NCBI GenBank assembly: GCA_021813155.1
Contig: JAKALK010000011.1
Location: 1-19,803 of the forward strand
Origin: a bacterium
Lineage (GTDB): Bacteria > Patescibacteriota > Minisyncoccia > UBA6257 > 2-01-FULL-56-20
Direction: 5' to 3'
Length of the DNA stretch: 19,803 nt
Positions 13,984-19,803 of the stretch are shown piece by piece (position 1 is the stretch's first letter; every line of letters begins with the position of its first letter). Position numbers and translations under genes: made by a program. A model generated the notes under the pieces. The model did not search any database and was not told the origin of the DNA. It saw nothing but the letters and a program-made list of their open reading frames with translations.

Positions 13984-14481
13984 ATGAAACCCCATTTTTC
14001 AAAAGTCGCTAAAAGCGAATTCAAAGAAAAAGTTTTAGATTTAAGACGCGTTACTCGCGTAGTAGCGGGTGGCAAGCGTTTTCGTTTTAGAGCTACGGTT
14101 GCCTTAGGAGACGAGAAAGGCAGAGTTGGAGTCGGCATTGCTAAAGGCCTTGACGTTCAATCAGCGGTTAATAAAGCTAAAACCGGTGCTAAGAAAAATA
14201 TCCTCACTATTGATCTTAAAAATGGGAGAACTATTCCCCACGAAGTAAGTGCCAAATACAGTGCCGCTCGCGTTCTTTTAAAGCCGGCCGCCGAGGGTCA
14301 TGGCCTTAAGGCTGGGGGAGCAGTTAGATTTGTCCTAAGTTTGGCGGGCGTCAAAGACGCAACTGCAAAATGCTTAGGGCGAACGCCTAATAAACTTACC
14401 AACGCGATGGCTACTATTAAAGCCCTAGGAGAACTTCGTGCGAAACATCAAAATTCAGATCATGCAAATTCACGAACTTAA
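13984..14481 (+). CDS. rpsE: 30S ribosomal protein S5 (uS5)
   Basis: This 165-residue protein lines the mRNA entry channel and takes part in decoding accuracy. The double-stranded RNA binding part contains LRRVTRVVAGGKRFRFRATV and the GDEKGRVGVGIAKG loop. The C-terminal domain carries LLKPAAEGHGLKAGGAVRF and AKCLGRTPNKLTNAMATIKAL, which are diagnostic. The last 20 bases overlap the start of rplO. In most bacteria rpmD (L30) lies between these two genes; here there is no room for it. Confidence 0.98.
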   Translation: MKPHFSKVAKSEFKEKVLDLRRVTRVVAGGKRFRFRATVALGDEKGRVGVGIAKGLDVQSAVNKAKTGAKKNILTIDLKNGRTIPHEVSAKYSAARVLLKPAAEGHGLKAGGAVRFVLSLAGVKDATAKCLGRTPNKLTNAMATIKALGELRAKHQNSDHANSRT

Positions 14482-14908
14482 GTCAAAATTTAAAAGATCT
14501 AACAAGAAAAGGATCGGCCGAGGAGGTAAAAGAGGTACTTTTTCTGGCCGCGGTACCAAGGGCCAAAAATCTAGAGCTGGTCGTAAGATAAAAAAAGCCG
14601 AGAAAGAACTTATTCTTCGCCTGCCTAAAAGACGCGGCTTTAAAAATAAACCCCTAAATCTAAAACCCATCGTCCTGAACCTGAAAGACTTAGCGTTCAA
14701 ACTGCGTCATCTCGTCGATTCTAATAGCAAAGGAGTCATTGTAGACCGATCAACGCTTGAAGGGCTGGGAATACTTCCGCGTGGCTATCGGGGAGATGTA
14801 AAAATTCTTGGCGGTGGGGCTTTCAATATCTCGCTCACTCTCAAAAATCTGAAAATCTCCAAAAATGCCAAAAGTAAAATTGAGAAAGCCGGAGGAAAAG
14901 TAGAATAA
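14462..14908 (+). CDS. rplO: 50S ribosomal protein L15 (uL15)
   Basis: L15 is a late assembly protein of the large subunit. I start it at the ATG at 14462, giving 148 residues that begin MQIHELKSK, the usual N terminus. An upstream in-frame ATG at 14438 would add eight residues deep within rpsE and is less likely. Gly/Arg-rich blocks (RIGRGGKRGTFSGRGTKGQK) cover the extended N-terminal arm. The globular C-terminal domain contains LPRGYRGDVKILGGGAF. It overlaps rpsE by 20 bases in another frame and is followed four bases later by secY. Confidence 0.96.
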   Translation: MQIHELKSKFKRSNKKRIGRGGKRGTFSGRGTKGQKSRAGRKIKKAEKELILRLPKRRGFKNKPLNLKPIVLNLKDLAFKLRHLVDSNSKGVIVDRSTLEGLGILPRGYRGDVKILGGGAFNISLTLKNLKISKNAKSKIEKAGGKVE

Positions 14909-14912
14909 TTGC

Positions 14913-16184
14913 ATGAACAAACTCATCCAGATTTTCAGGGTTAAAGATATTCGAAACAAAATCTTAATAGTTGCTGGTCTTTTGATTGCTTTTCGAATCT
15001 TAGCAGCTATTCCTATCCCCGGCATTGACGCCGAAAAACTTAGAGCTTATTTTTCATCTAACCAACTTTTTGGTTTTCTCAATCTCTTTTCCGGCGGCGG
15101 CCTGGATAACCTCTCCATTATTATGCTTGGGGTGGGACCATATATTACCGCCACCATCATCATGCAGCTCCTGACCATCATCTTTCCCAAATTTAAAGAG
15201 CTCTATTACGAAGAAGGAGAAAGAGGAAGGGCTAAATTCAATCAATACTCAAGAATTCTTACAATTCCTTTAGCTGCTCTCCAGTCGTATGGATTTTTAA
15301 CCCTTCTAAGCAGTCAAGGAGTTATCGATCGGCCTAATTTTTTGGGTCTCATCACAAACGTTGTAGTTATCACTGCTGGTTCGATGTTAGCTTTATGGCT
15401 GGGCGAAATTATTAGTGAACAAAAAATTGGAAACGGCATTTCTTTGATTATTATCGCCGGTATCTTGAGTGGGATTCCTAATAAAATTCGATTAGCCCTC
15501 GCTACCTATACTCCGAGCGAACTTCCTACTTACATAGGCTTTTTAGTTTTAGCAGTTGTTCTAATTGCTGGCGTTGTTTACTTAAATGAAGGAGAACGCA
15601 AAGTCCCGATTGCCTATGCGAGGCGGGTTCGGGGTAATAAGCTTTTCGGAGGGGTTTCTAGTTACTTGCCCCTTAAAGTCAATCAAGCCGGTATGATCCC
15701 TCTTATTTTTGCGATTTCTGTCCTGCTCTTCCCTCAATTCCTAGCCCAAATTTCTTCGGTTGTTTCTGCTGATTTTTCAGTTAAATTTAATAGCCTTGTT
15801 ACTAGTTTTCTCAATAATAAGCTTTTCTATGGCCTTTTTTACTTCTTCCTAGTTTTTGCTTTTACTTATTTCTACACAACCATAACTTTTAATCCTGATG
15901 AGGTTTCGAAAAATCTGCAACGAAGCGGAGGGTTTATCCCGGGTATTCGGCCTGGCGAAAATACCGCTCGATTTTTTAGTCGCACCATTAATCGCCTTAC
16001 CTTTTTTGGCGCTGCCTTTCTGGGATTAATTGCAGTTTTACCAATTATCGTTCAGCAGATTACTGGCATCAGTGTATTGACTATTAGCGGCACCGCTCTT
16101 TTAATCGTTGTTGCCGTGGCTCTTGAAACGATGCGGCAAATTGACGCCCAGCTTACGGTTAGAGAATACGAAGGTATCGAATAA
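14913..16184 (+). CDS. secY: Preprotein translocase subunit SecY
   Basis: This 423-residue channel subunit of the Sec translocon has about ten membrane helices. It exports unfolded proteins and inserts membrane proteins. The N-terminal KDIRNKILIVAGLLIAFRI leads to TM1 and GLDNLSIIMLGVGPYITATII is the plug and TM2 region. The cytosolic loop contains YEEGERGRAKFNQYSR, and the segment with ALWLGEIISEQKIGNGISL is conserved. The C-terminal part includes FIPGIRPGENTARF and the final helix before the tail with EYEGIE. It ends the ribosomal cluster; its partners SecE and SecG are not in this window. Confidence 0.98.
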   Translation: MNKLIQIFRVKDIRNKILIVAGLLIAFRILAAIPIPGIDAEKLRAYFSSNQLFGFLNLFSGGGLDNLSIIMLGVGPYITATIIMQLLTIIFPKFKELYYEEGERGRAKFNQYSRILTIPLAALQSYGFLTLLSSQGVIDRPNFLGLITNVVVITAGSMLALWLGEIISEQKIGNGISLIIIAGILSGIPNKIRLALATYTPSELPTYIGFLVLAVVLIAGVVYLNEGERKVPIAYARRVRGNKLFGGVSSYLPLKVNQAGMIPLIFAISVLLFPQFLAQISSVVSADFSVKFNSLVTSFLNNKLFYGLFYFFLVFAFTYFYTTITFNPDEVSKNLQRSGGFIPGIRPGENTARFFSRTINRLTFFGAAFLGLIAVLPIIVQQITGISVLTISGTALLIVVAVALETMRQIDAQLTVREYEGIE

Positions 16185-16209
16185 GTTTCTATTTTCCGAA
16201 TAAATTCTT

Positions 16210-16215
16210 TATACT
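16210..16215 (+). promoter_or_regulatory. -10-like element at the adenylate kinase start
   Basis: TATACT ends six bases before the ATG at 16222. A start seven bases downstream would place the RNA 5' end exactly at the A of ATG, a leaderless transcript. The -35 region (TTCTAT, 16187-16192, 17-base spacer) is weak, so this is only suggestive. Confidence 0.4.
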
Positions 16216-16221
16216 TATTAT

Positions 16222-16893
16222 ATGCGTCCAGTTGCCGTTATTCTTTATGGTCCGCCCGGCTCTGGAAAGGGGACTCAGGCCAACCTTTTAGCTTCAAAAC
16301 TTAACCTAATCCATTTTGATACTGGGCGTTTTTGTGAATCCTTAGTCCACGATCCCGATCTTCAAAAAAATAAAATAATAAAGCGCGAGCGCAAGTTGTT
16401 CGATTCTGGAATCCTAATGACTCCTAAGTTTGTCCTGCAAGCCGTGACAAAACAGACTAAGAAAATCCATCGGGCTGGTTGGGGTATTATTTTTAGTGGG
16501 TCTCCTCGAACTCTTTTTGAGGCTAATGGTTTGCTCCCGATCTTGGAAAAACTTTATAATAAAAAGAACATCTTCGTGTTTATCCTTGAAGTTCCCGAAA
16601 AAGTTTCCATCACGCGAAACTCTCAAAGAATTCTTTGCTCTGTTTGCAAAGCACCTCTCCTTACAAAATACTATCCTCCCAAAACCTCTAAATATTGTCC
16701 TATCTGTGCCGGTTCTTTCTACCGCCGTACCTTAGACGACACAAAGGTTATCAAGGTTCGCCTCGGAGAGTATCGCGAACGAACAGAACCTATTTTTAAG
16801 TTAATGAAAAAACGAGGTTATCGTCTAAATCGTATTAATGGAACTCTGGCTCCGTTTAAAGTTTTTAACCAAATCCTAAGTCGCCTTTCTTGA
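16222..16893 (+). CDS. Adenylate kinase family nucleoside monophosphate kinase, divergent
   Basis: A 223-residue P-loop kinase that would transfer phosphate between ATP and a nucleoside monophosphate. The P-loop GPPGSGKGT is at 10-18. A zinc-type LID domain has C139-x2-C142 and C159-x2-C162. The end of the LID and following helix carry DD at 172-173 and RLGEYRERTEP, as in true adenylate kinases. The NMP-binding site is unusual: the usual TGDMLR is TGRFCE (34-39), so the AMP-contacting arginine is a glutamate, and DGFPR is SGSPR (92-96) though the arginine remains. Its place after secY and before map is classical for adk, but specificity may be changed. It could also have its own leaderless promoter. 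TGA is the stop codon. Confidence 0.8.
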   Translation: MRPVAVILYGPPGSGKGTQANLLASKLNLIHFDTGRFCESLVHDPDLQKNKIIKRERKLFDSGILMTPKFVLQAVTKQTKKIHRAGWGIIFSGSPRTLFEANGLLPILEKLYNKKNIFVFILEVPEKVSITRNSQRILCSVCKAPLLTKYYPPKTSKYCPICAGSFYRRTLDDTKVIKVRLGEYRERTEPIFKLMKKRGYRLNRINGTLAPFKVFNQILSRLS

Positions 16894-16894
16894 G

Positions 16895-17668
16895 ATGGCC
16901 TTCTTAAAAAGTCTCGGCGAGATTGAACTTATGGCTGAAGCTGGGCAGATTTTAGCCCGGGTTATCCGCGAACTTGTTGAGCATGCAAAAATTGGAACCA
17001 CCACTAATTTTTTAGATAAACTAAGTTTTGAACTGATCGAGTCGAACAAAGCTAAGCCGGCTTTCTTGGGTTATCGTCCTGCTGGAGCCAAGAGGCCTTT
17101 CCCTAAAACGCTTTGTGCTTCTGTAAATGAAGTTGTAGTGCACGGCCTCCCCTCTGACTACTGTCTCCAAAACGGCGATCTATTAAAAATTGATCTCGGC
17201 CTTGAGTATCAAGGCTTTTTTGTCGATTCGGCCATAACAGTTGGAGTCGGTAGGATTTCAAGAAAAGCCCGAAAACTTATCGAAGTAACCAGAAACTCGC
17301 TTGATTTAGCTATTAAAAATCTTTCCCCCGGCCTAACTCTGGGAGATATTGGCTATACCATTGAAAACTATGCGCGAAAAAACAAATTCTCGATAATCCG
17401 TTCTTTGACTGGTCATGGAATCGGTCGTCAACTTCATGAAGAGCCAACTGTCTTGAATTTTGGAAAGCCGAATACCGGCCTCGAACTAGTTCCCGGGATG
17501 GTTCTGGCCATTGAGCCGATGATCTCTCTTAGCAACTTAGATAATGGCTGCAATATTCAAGAGCTTAAAGATGGTAGCTATGCTACAAAAGACAAATCCC
17601 TGTCCGCTCATTTCGAGCACACTGTTGCCATTACGGAAGCTGGTCCTAGGGTTTTAACTCGATTATAA
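16895..17668 (+). CDS. map: Methionine aminopeptidase, type I
   Basis: This 257-residue dinuclear metalloprotease removes the initiator methionine from new proteins. All five metal ligands of the pita-bread fold are present: D100 (KIDLG), D111 (FVDSA), H174 (GHGIG), E207 (AIEPM) and E241 (HFEHTVAI). The substrate-site histidine H83 is in VVHGLP and H181 follows in LHEEP. The protein lacks the N-terminal zinc-finger or SH3-binding extension, so it is the short type Ia. The ATG lies one base after the adenylate kinase stop codon (TGAGATG), so the two are probably co-translated. It is well matched to the secY-adk-map arrangement of many bacteria. Confidence 0.97.
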   Translation: MAFLKSLGEIELMAEAGQILARVIRELVEHAKIGTTTNFLDKLSFELIESNKAKPAFLGYRPAGAKRPFPKTLCASVNEVVVHGLPSDYCLQNGDLLKIDLGLEYQGFFVDSAITVGVGRISRKARKLIEVTRNSLDLAIKNLSPGLTLGDIGYTIENYARKNKFSIIRSLTGHGIGRQLHEEPTVLNFGKPNTGLELVPGMVLAIEPMISLSNLDNGCNIQELKDGSYATKDKSLSAHFEHTVAITEAGPRVLTRL

Positions 17669-17678
17669 TTTAGACTAA

Positions 17679-18293
17679 ATGTCAGACGTCTTTCTTTCCA
17701 TTATTTTGCTAGTTAAAAACGAGGCCGAACGCCTACCTCTAACCCTAGTTGATATCGACAAAAAACTCGCTAAGGTTGGGTTTCTATCGGAAATCATAGT
17801 GGTAAGTCGTAGCTCTAGAGACAACACTACTCTTATCATTAAAAAAATGTCCGAGGCCATCCGAAACCTCAGACTTATTACCAATGAGGACCAAAGAGGC
17901 TACGGTTTAGCTCTTCGACAAGGAATGCTTCTTGCTGAAGGGCAGCTTCGTCTTGTTATGAATATTGATAATCTCATTGATATTGATAAGTTTCAGCAAA
18001 TGAAATCATATTTCGAAAACGGCGCTGACGTTGTTATCGGCAATCGAACTAAAATTACTCCATCAATACTCAAAGTTCGCAAAAATCTTATCATTCAGCC
18101 TCTTAACTTTTTACTTAGCCGACTTTTGTTTAAAGGTATTAAAGACCCCCTCTCAACATTTGTGGCTTTTCGTTCTGAGGCGGTAGAAAATATATTCAAC
18201 CAAACCCGATATCATTTCCTAGAAAATCTTCTTGAGCCTATTTTTCTCGCCAAAAAATCGGGTTTTAAGGTTCAAGAAGCTCCCTTAAACTAG
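17679..18293 (+). CDS. Truncated, motif-degenerate family 2 glycosyltransferase
   Basis: The 204 residues follow the ALG5/dolichyl-phosphate glycosyltransferase branch of GT-A family 2: LSIILLVKNEAERLP (6-20), GLALRQGMLLAEGQ (76-89), VVIGNRT (118-124), DPLSTFVAFRSEA (156-168) and GFKVQEAP (195-202). The catalytic and donor-binding motifs are altered. The usual DDGSTDGT is SRSSRDNT (43-50) and the DxD is N95-I-D97. The protein also stops at the EAP motif, where family members continue for tens of residues and often have membrane helices. It may be an inactive relative, a regulatory protein or a decaying gene. A TATAAT (17664-17669) overlaps the map stop codon nine bases before the ATG, possibly its own -10 element. 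Confidence 0.7.
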   Translation: MSDVFLSIILLVKNEAERLPLTLVDIDKKLAKVGFLSEIIVVSRSSRDNTTLIIKKMSEAIRNLRLITNEDQRGYGLALRQGMLLAEGQLRLVMNIDNLIDIDKFQQMKSYFENGADVVIGNRTKITPSILKVRKNLIIQPLNFLLSRLLFKGIKDPLSTFVAFRSEAVENIFNQTRYHFLENLLEPIFLAKKSGFKVQEAPLN

Positions 18294-18372
18294 GCCACAT
18301 TTATTTAAAAACCTTATTTCTACGTAAGATTCACAATTCGATGTCGTGCTAACACCCAAATGAGCTTTTAAG

Positions 18373-18401
18373 TTGTAATTTTGCGGCTAAAAAGCTAAAA
18401 T
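18373..18401 (+). promoter_or_regulatory. Promoter of greA-lysS
   Basis: TTGTAA (18373-18378), 17 bases, then TAAAAT (18396-18401). The predicted start is near 18408, three bases before the greA ATG, so the transcript would be leaderless or nearly so. AGCTTTTA (18363-18370) is inversely repeated with one extra base at 18388-18396 and brackets the -35, a possible operator. The 117-base gap (18294-18410) holds no terminator that I can see. Confidence 0.5.
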
Positions 18402-18410
18402 CTATCTAAT

Positions 18411-18872
18411 ATGGATAAATACCTTTCTAAGGAACGCCTTGAAGAACTTAAGGCTGAACTCGAGGACCTCAAAACTCGCAAAAGACGCGAGATTGCTGAG
18501 CGCCTAAAAAACGCTAAGGAATTTGGAGATTTGTCGGAAAATTCTGAATATACCGAGGCTCGCGAAGAGCAGGCACGGGTTGAAGGCCGCATTTTCGAGC
18601 TTGAGGAAACCCTAAAGCAGGCAGTTATTATCGAGAAAAGCGGTTCCGCCAATACTGTCTCGGTTGGCTCTAAAGTTATCCTGAAAAAAGGAGGTCAATC
18701 TTTCACCTACATCATTGTCGGTTCAAACGAAACTAGCCCAGAGGAAGGTAAAATCTCCAACGAGTCTCCCTTAGGGCAATCTCTCTTAGGCCATAAGGTT
18801 GGAGATCGAGTTTCAGTAAAAACTCCAGACGGCGAAGTCATTTTCACTGTTGATGCCATCAAGCAGTCTTAG
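18411..18872 (+). CDS. greA: Transcription elongation factor GreA
   Basis: This 153-residue factor enters the secondary channel of RNA polymerase and stimulates cleavage of backtracked RNA. The N-terminal antiparallel coiled coil (about 1-75) has at its tip EFGDLSENSEY with the catalytic acidic residues D40 and E43. The C-terminal FKBP-like domain includes KVILKKGGQSFTYIIVG, then SPLGQSLLGHKVGD and the final strand with VDAI. Length matches the family. It has no Shine-Dalgarno and a promoter is predicted immediately upstream. lysS starts six bases downstream, so greA-lysS probably form one operon, an arrangement known in several bacteria. Confidence 0.97.
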   Translation: MDKYLSKERLEELKAELEDLKTRKRREIAERLKNAKEFGDLSENSEYTEAREEQARVEGRIFELEETLKQAVIIEKSGSANTVSVGSKVILKKGGQSFTYIIVGSNETSPEEGKISNESPLGQSLLGHKVGDRVSVKTPDGEVIFTVDAIKQS

Positions 18873-18878
18873 AGTTTC

Positions 18879-19803
18879 ATGATTAATGATTTAATTGAGG
18901 ATCGCCTCAAGAAGCTTGAACTTCTCAAAAAAGAAGGAATTAATCCTTATCCTCTTAGGGTTAAAAAAAAGGTTTCCGTCGGTGAAGCTAAGAAAAAATT
19001 CGCCTCTCTCGCCAAGTCAAAGAAAAAAATCTTCCTCGCGGGGCGCCTTATCTCTATTCGTGACCAAGGGGGTGTTATTTTTGCCGATCTTCGGGACGAA
19101 CTCGAATCGATTCAGTTGGTGTTTAAAAAAGACAACCTGAAAAATTTTCACCTCCTTAAAAATACCCTTGACCGAGGCGATTTTTATATCGCCGGCGGTT
19201 TCCTTTTTAAAACTAAAAAAGGGGAAAAAAGTCTTGAAGTAAAAGAATTCGAACTTCTCTCAAAAAGCCTTCGCCCCCTTCCTGTTGAGCATTTTGGTCT
19301 CGAAGAGATTGAAACTAAACTCCGCAAACGCTACCTGGATATTTTGATTAATCCTGAAGTTAAAGAAGTTTTTTATAAAAAAGCTGTTTTTTGGAACGCC
19401 TTCCGGGAGGAGATGAAGAAAGCCGGCTTTCTCGAGGTAGAGACTCCAGTTTTTGAGTCGGTTCCGGGTGGCGCCGAAGCTGAGCCTTTTAAAACTCATC
19501 ATAACTCTCTTGATACGGATTTCTACCTCCGCATCTCCCTCGAGCTTCCTTTGAAAAAATTACTCGTCGCCGGCTACGAAAAAGTTTTCGAGATTGGCAG
19601 AGTTTTCAGAAACGAAGGCATTGATCGCGAGCATCTTCAAGATTACACTCAACTTGAGTTCTATTGGGCTTACAGTGATTATGAAGAGTTAATGAAATTT
19701 ATTGAGAAACTCTATAAAGCCGTCATCAAAAGAACTGTTGGCGATTTGGTTACCACTTATCAAGGGCAAAAAATCAACTGGAGTAAAAAATGGGGTAAAA
19801 TAA
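18879..19803 (+). CDS. lysS: Lysyl-tRNA synthetase class II, N-terminal 308 codons (cut by window end)
   Basis: This enzyme attaches lysine to tRNA-Lys. The frame from the ATG at 18879 is open to the window edge, and the remaining 180 or so residues lie beyond. The OB-fold anticodon-binding domain covers about 50-130 (IFLAGRLISIRDQGGVIFADLRD). The link RPLPVEHFGLEEIETKLRKR is followed by RYLDILINPE, then class II motif 1 (AGFLEVETPVF at 182-192 region) and GGAEAEPFKTHHNSL. Motif 2 has EIGRVFRNEG at 238-247. Residues REHLQDYTQLEFYWAY replace the more usual HNPEFTMLEFYQAY. The start has no clear Shine-Dalgarno and lies six bases after greA. Confidence 0.95.
   Translation, partial: MINDLIEDRLKKLELLKKEGINPYPLRVKKKVSVGEAKKKFASLAKSKKKIFLAGRLISIRDQGGVIFADLRDELESIQLVFKKDNLKNFHLLKNTLDRGDFYIAGGFLFKTKKGEKSLEVKEFELLSKSLRPLPVEHFGLEEIETKLRKRYLDILINPEVKEVFYKKAVFWNAFREEMKKAGFLEVETPVFESVPGGAEAEPFKTHHNSLDTDFYLRISLELPLKKLLVAGYEKVFEIGRVFRNEGIDREHLQDYTQLEFYWAYSDYEELMKFIEKLYKAVIKRTVGDLVTTYQGQKINWSKKWGKI

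Noticed and set aside
16893..16895. Possible UGA recoding as in Gracilibacteria
   Set aside because: UGA ends L29, S17, L14 and the adenylate kinase at positions where the proteins end normally, and no conserved protein is interrupted by in-frame UGA. The standard code fits.
18895..19140. 81-codon open frame overlapping the beginning of lysS
   Set aside because: It lies in another frame within the clearly recognisable LysRS OB-fold region and is a shadow.
1..19803. CRISPR arrays, insertion sequences, integrases or attachment sites
   Set aside because: No regularly spaced repeats, transposase motifs or terminal inverted repeats were seen. The tRNA-Arg gene shows no downstream direct repeat of its 3' end.

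Overview
The window reads as a piece of a small-genome bacterium, most likely a member of the Candidate Phyla Radiation (Patescibacteria). Three things support this. Ribosomal protein L30 is absent from its conserved slot between S5 and L15, where the two neighbouring genes overlap by 20 bases. Gene spacing is extremely tight, and strong Shine-Dalgarno sequences are nearly absent. The proteins are compact (short L3, minimal M50 protease). UGA is used as an ordinary stop (L29, S17, L14 and the adenylate kinase-like gene), which argues against the UGA-recoding Gracilibacteria/Absconditabacteria. I cannot place it to phylum from the sequence alone.

Layout. Bases 1-351 hold the C-terminal end of a Met/Pro/Gly-rich repeat protein. 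A bidirectional terminator follows, then a tRNA-Arg(TCG) gene on the minus strand. A small M50 membrane metalloprotease gene (598-1239) precedes the translation super-locus. The str operon (rpsL, rpsG, fusA) has a clear sigma70-type promoter and a terminator-like hairpin in its leader. A second strong promoter and a hairpin-bearing leader precede tuf and rpsJ. A terminator-like hairpin, a third promoter and a structured leader of about 190 bases then precede the long S10/spc cluster: rplC, rplD, rplW, rplB, rpsS, rplV, rpsC, rplP, rpmC, rpsQ, rplN, rplX, rplE, rpsN, rpsH, rplF, rplR, rpsE, rplO, secY. It is followed by an adenylate kinase-like gene and map. The infA-rpmJ-rpsM-rpsK-rpsD-rpoA-rplQ block that often follows map is not here. 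Instead there is a truncated, motif-degenerate family 2 glycosyltransferase, then greA and the first 308 codons of lysS, which run off the window edge.

Functionally nearly everything serves protein synthesis: ribosome assembly, elongation (EF-G, EF-Tu), protein export (SecY), N-terminal methionine removal (Map), rescue of stalled RNA polymerase (GreA) and charging of tRNA-Lys (LysS).

The most interesting signal is regulatory. The rplC leader can form a long-range 9-bp helix that starts a few bases after the predicted transcription start. The right strand of this helix overlaps the left arm of a terminator-like hairpin followed by seven T, just before the rplC start codon. This is the geometry of a riboswitch-type or protein-responsive attenuator. 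The rpsL leader carries an analogous hairpin, T-tract and competing-palindrome arrangement. All of this is inferred by eye and no folding program was run.
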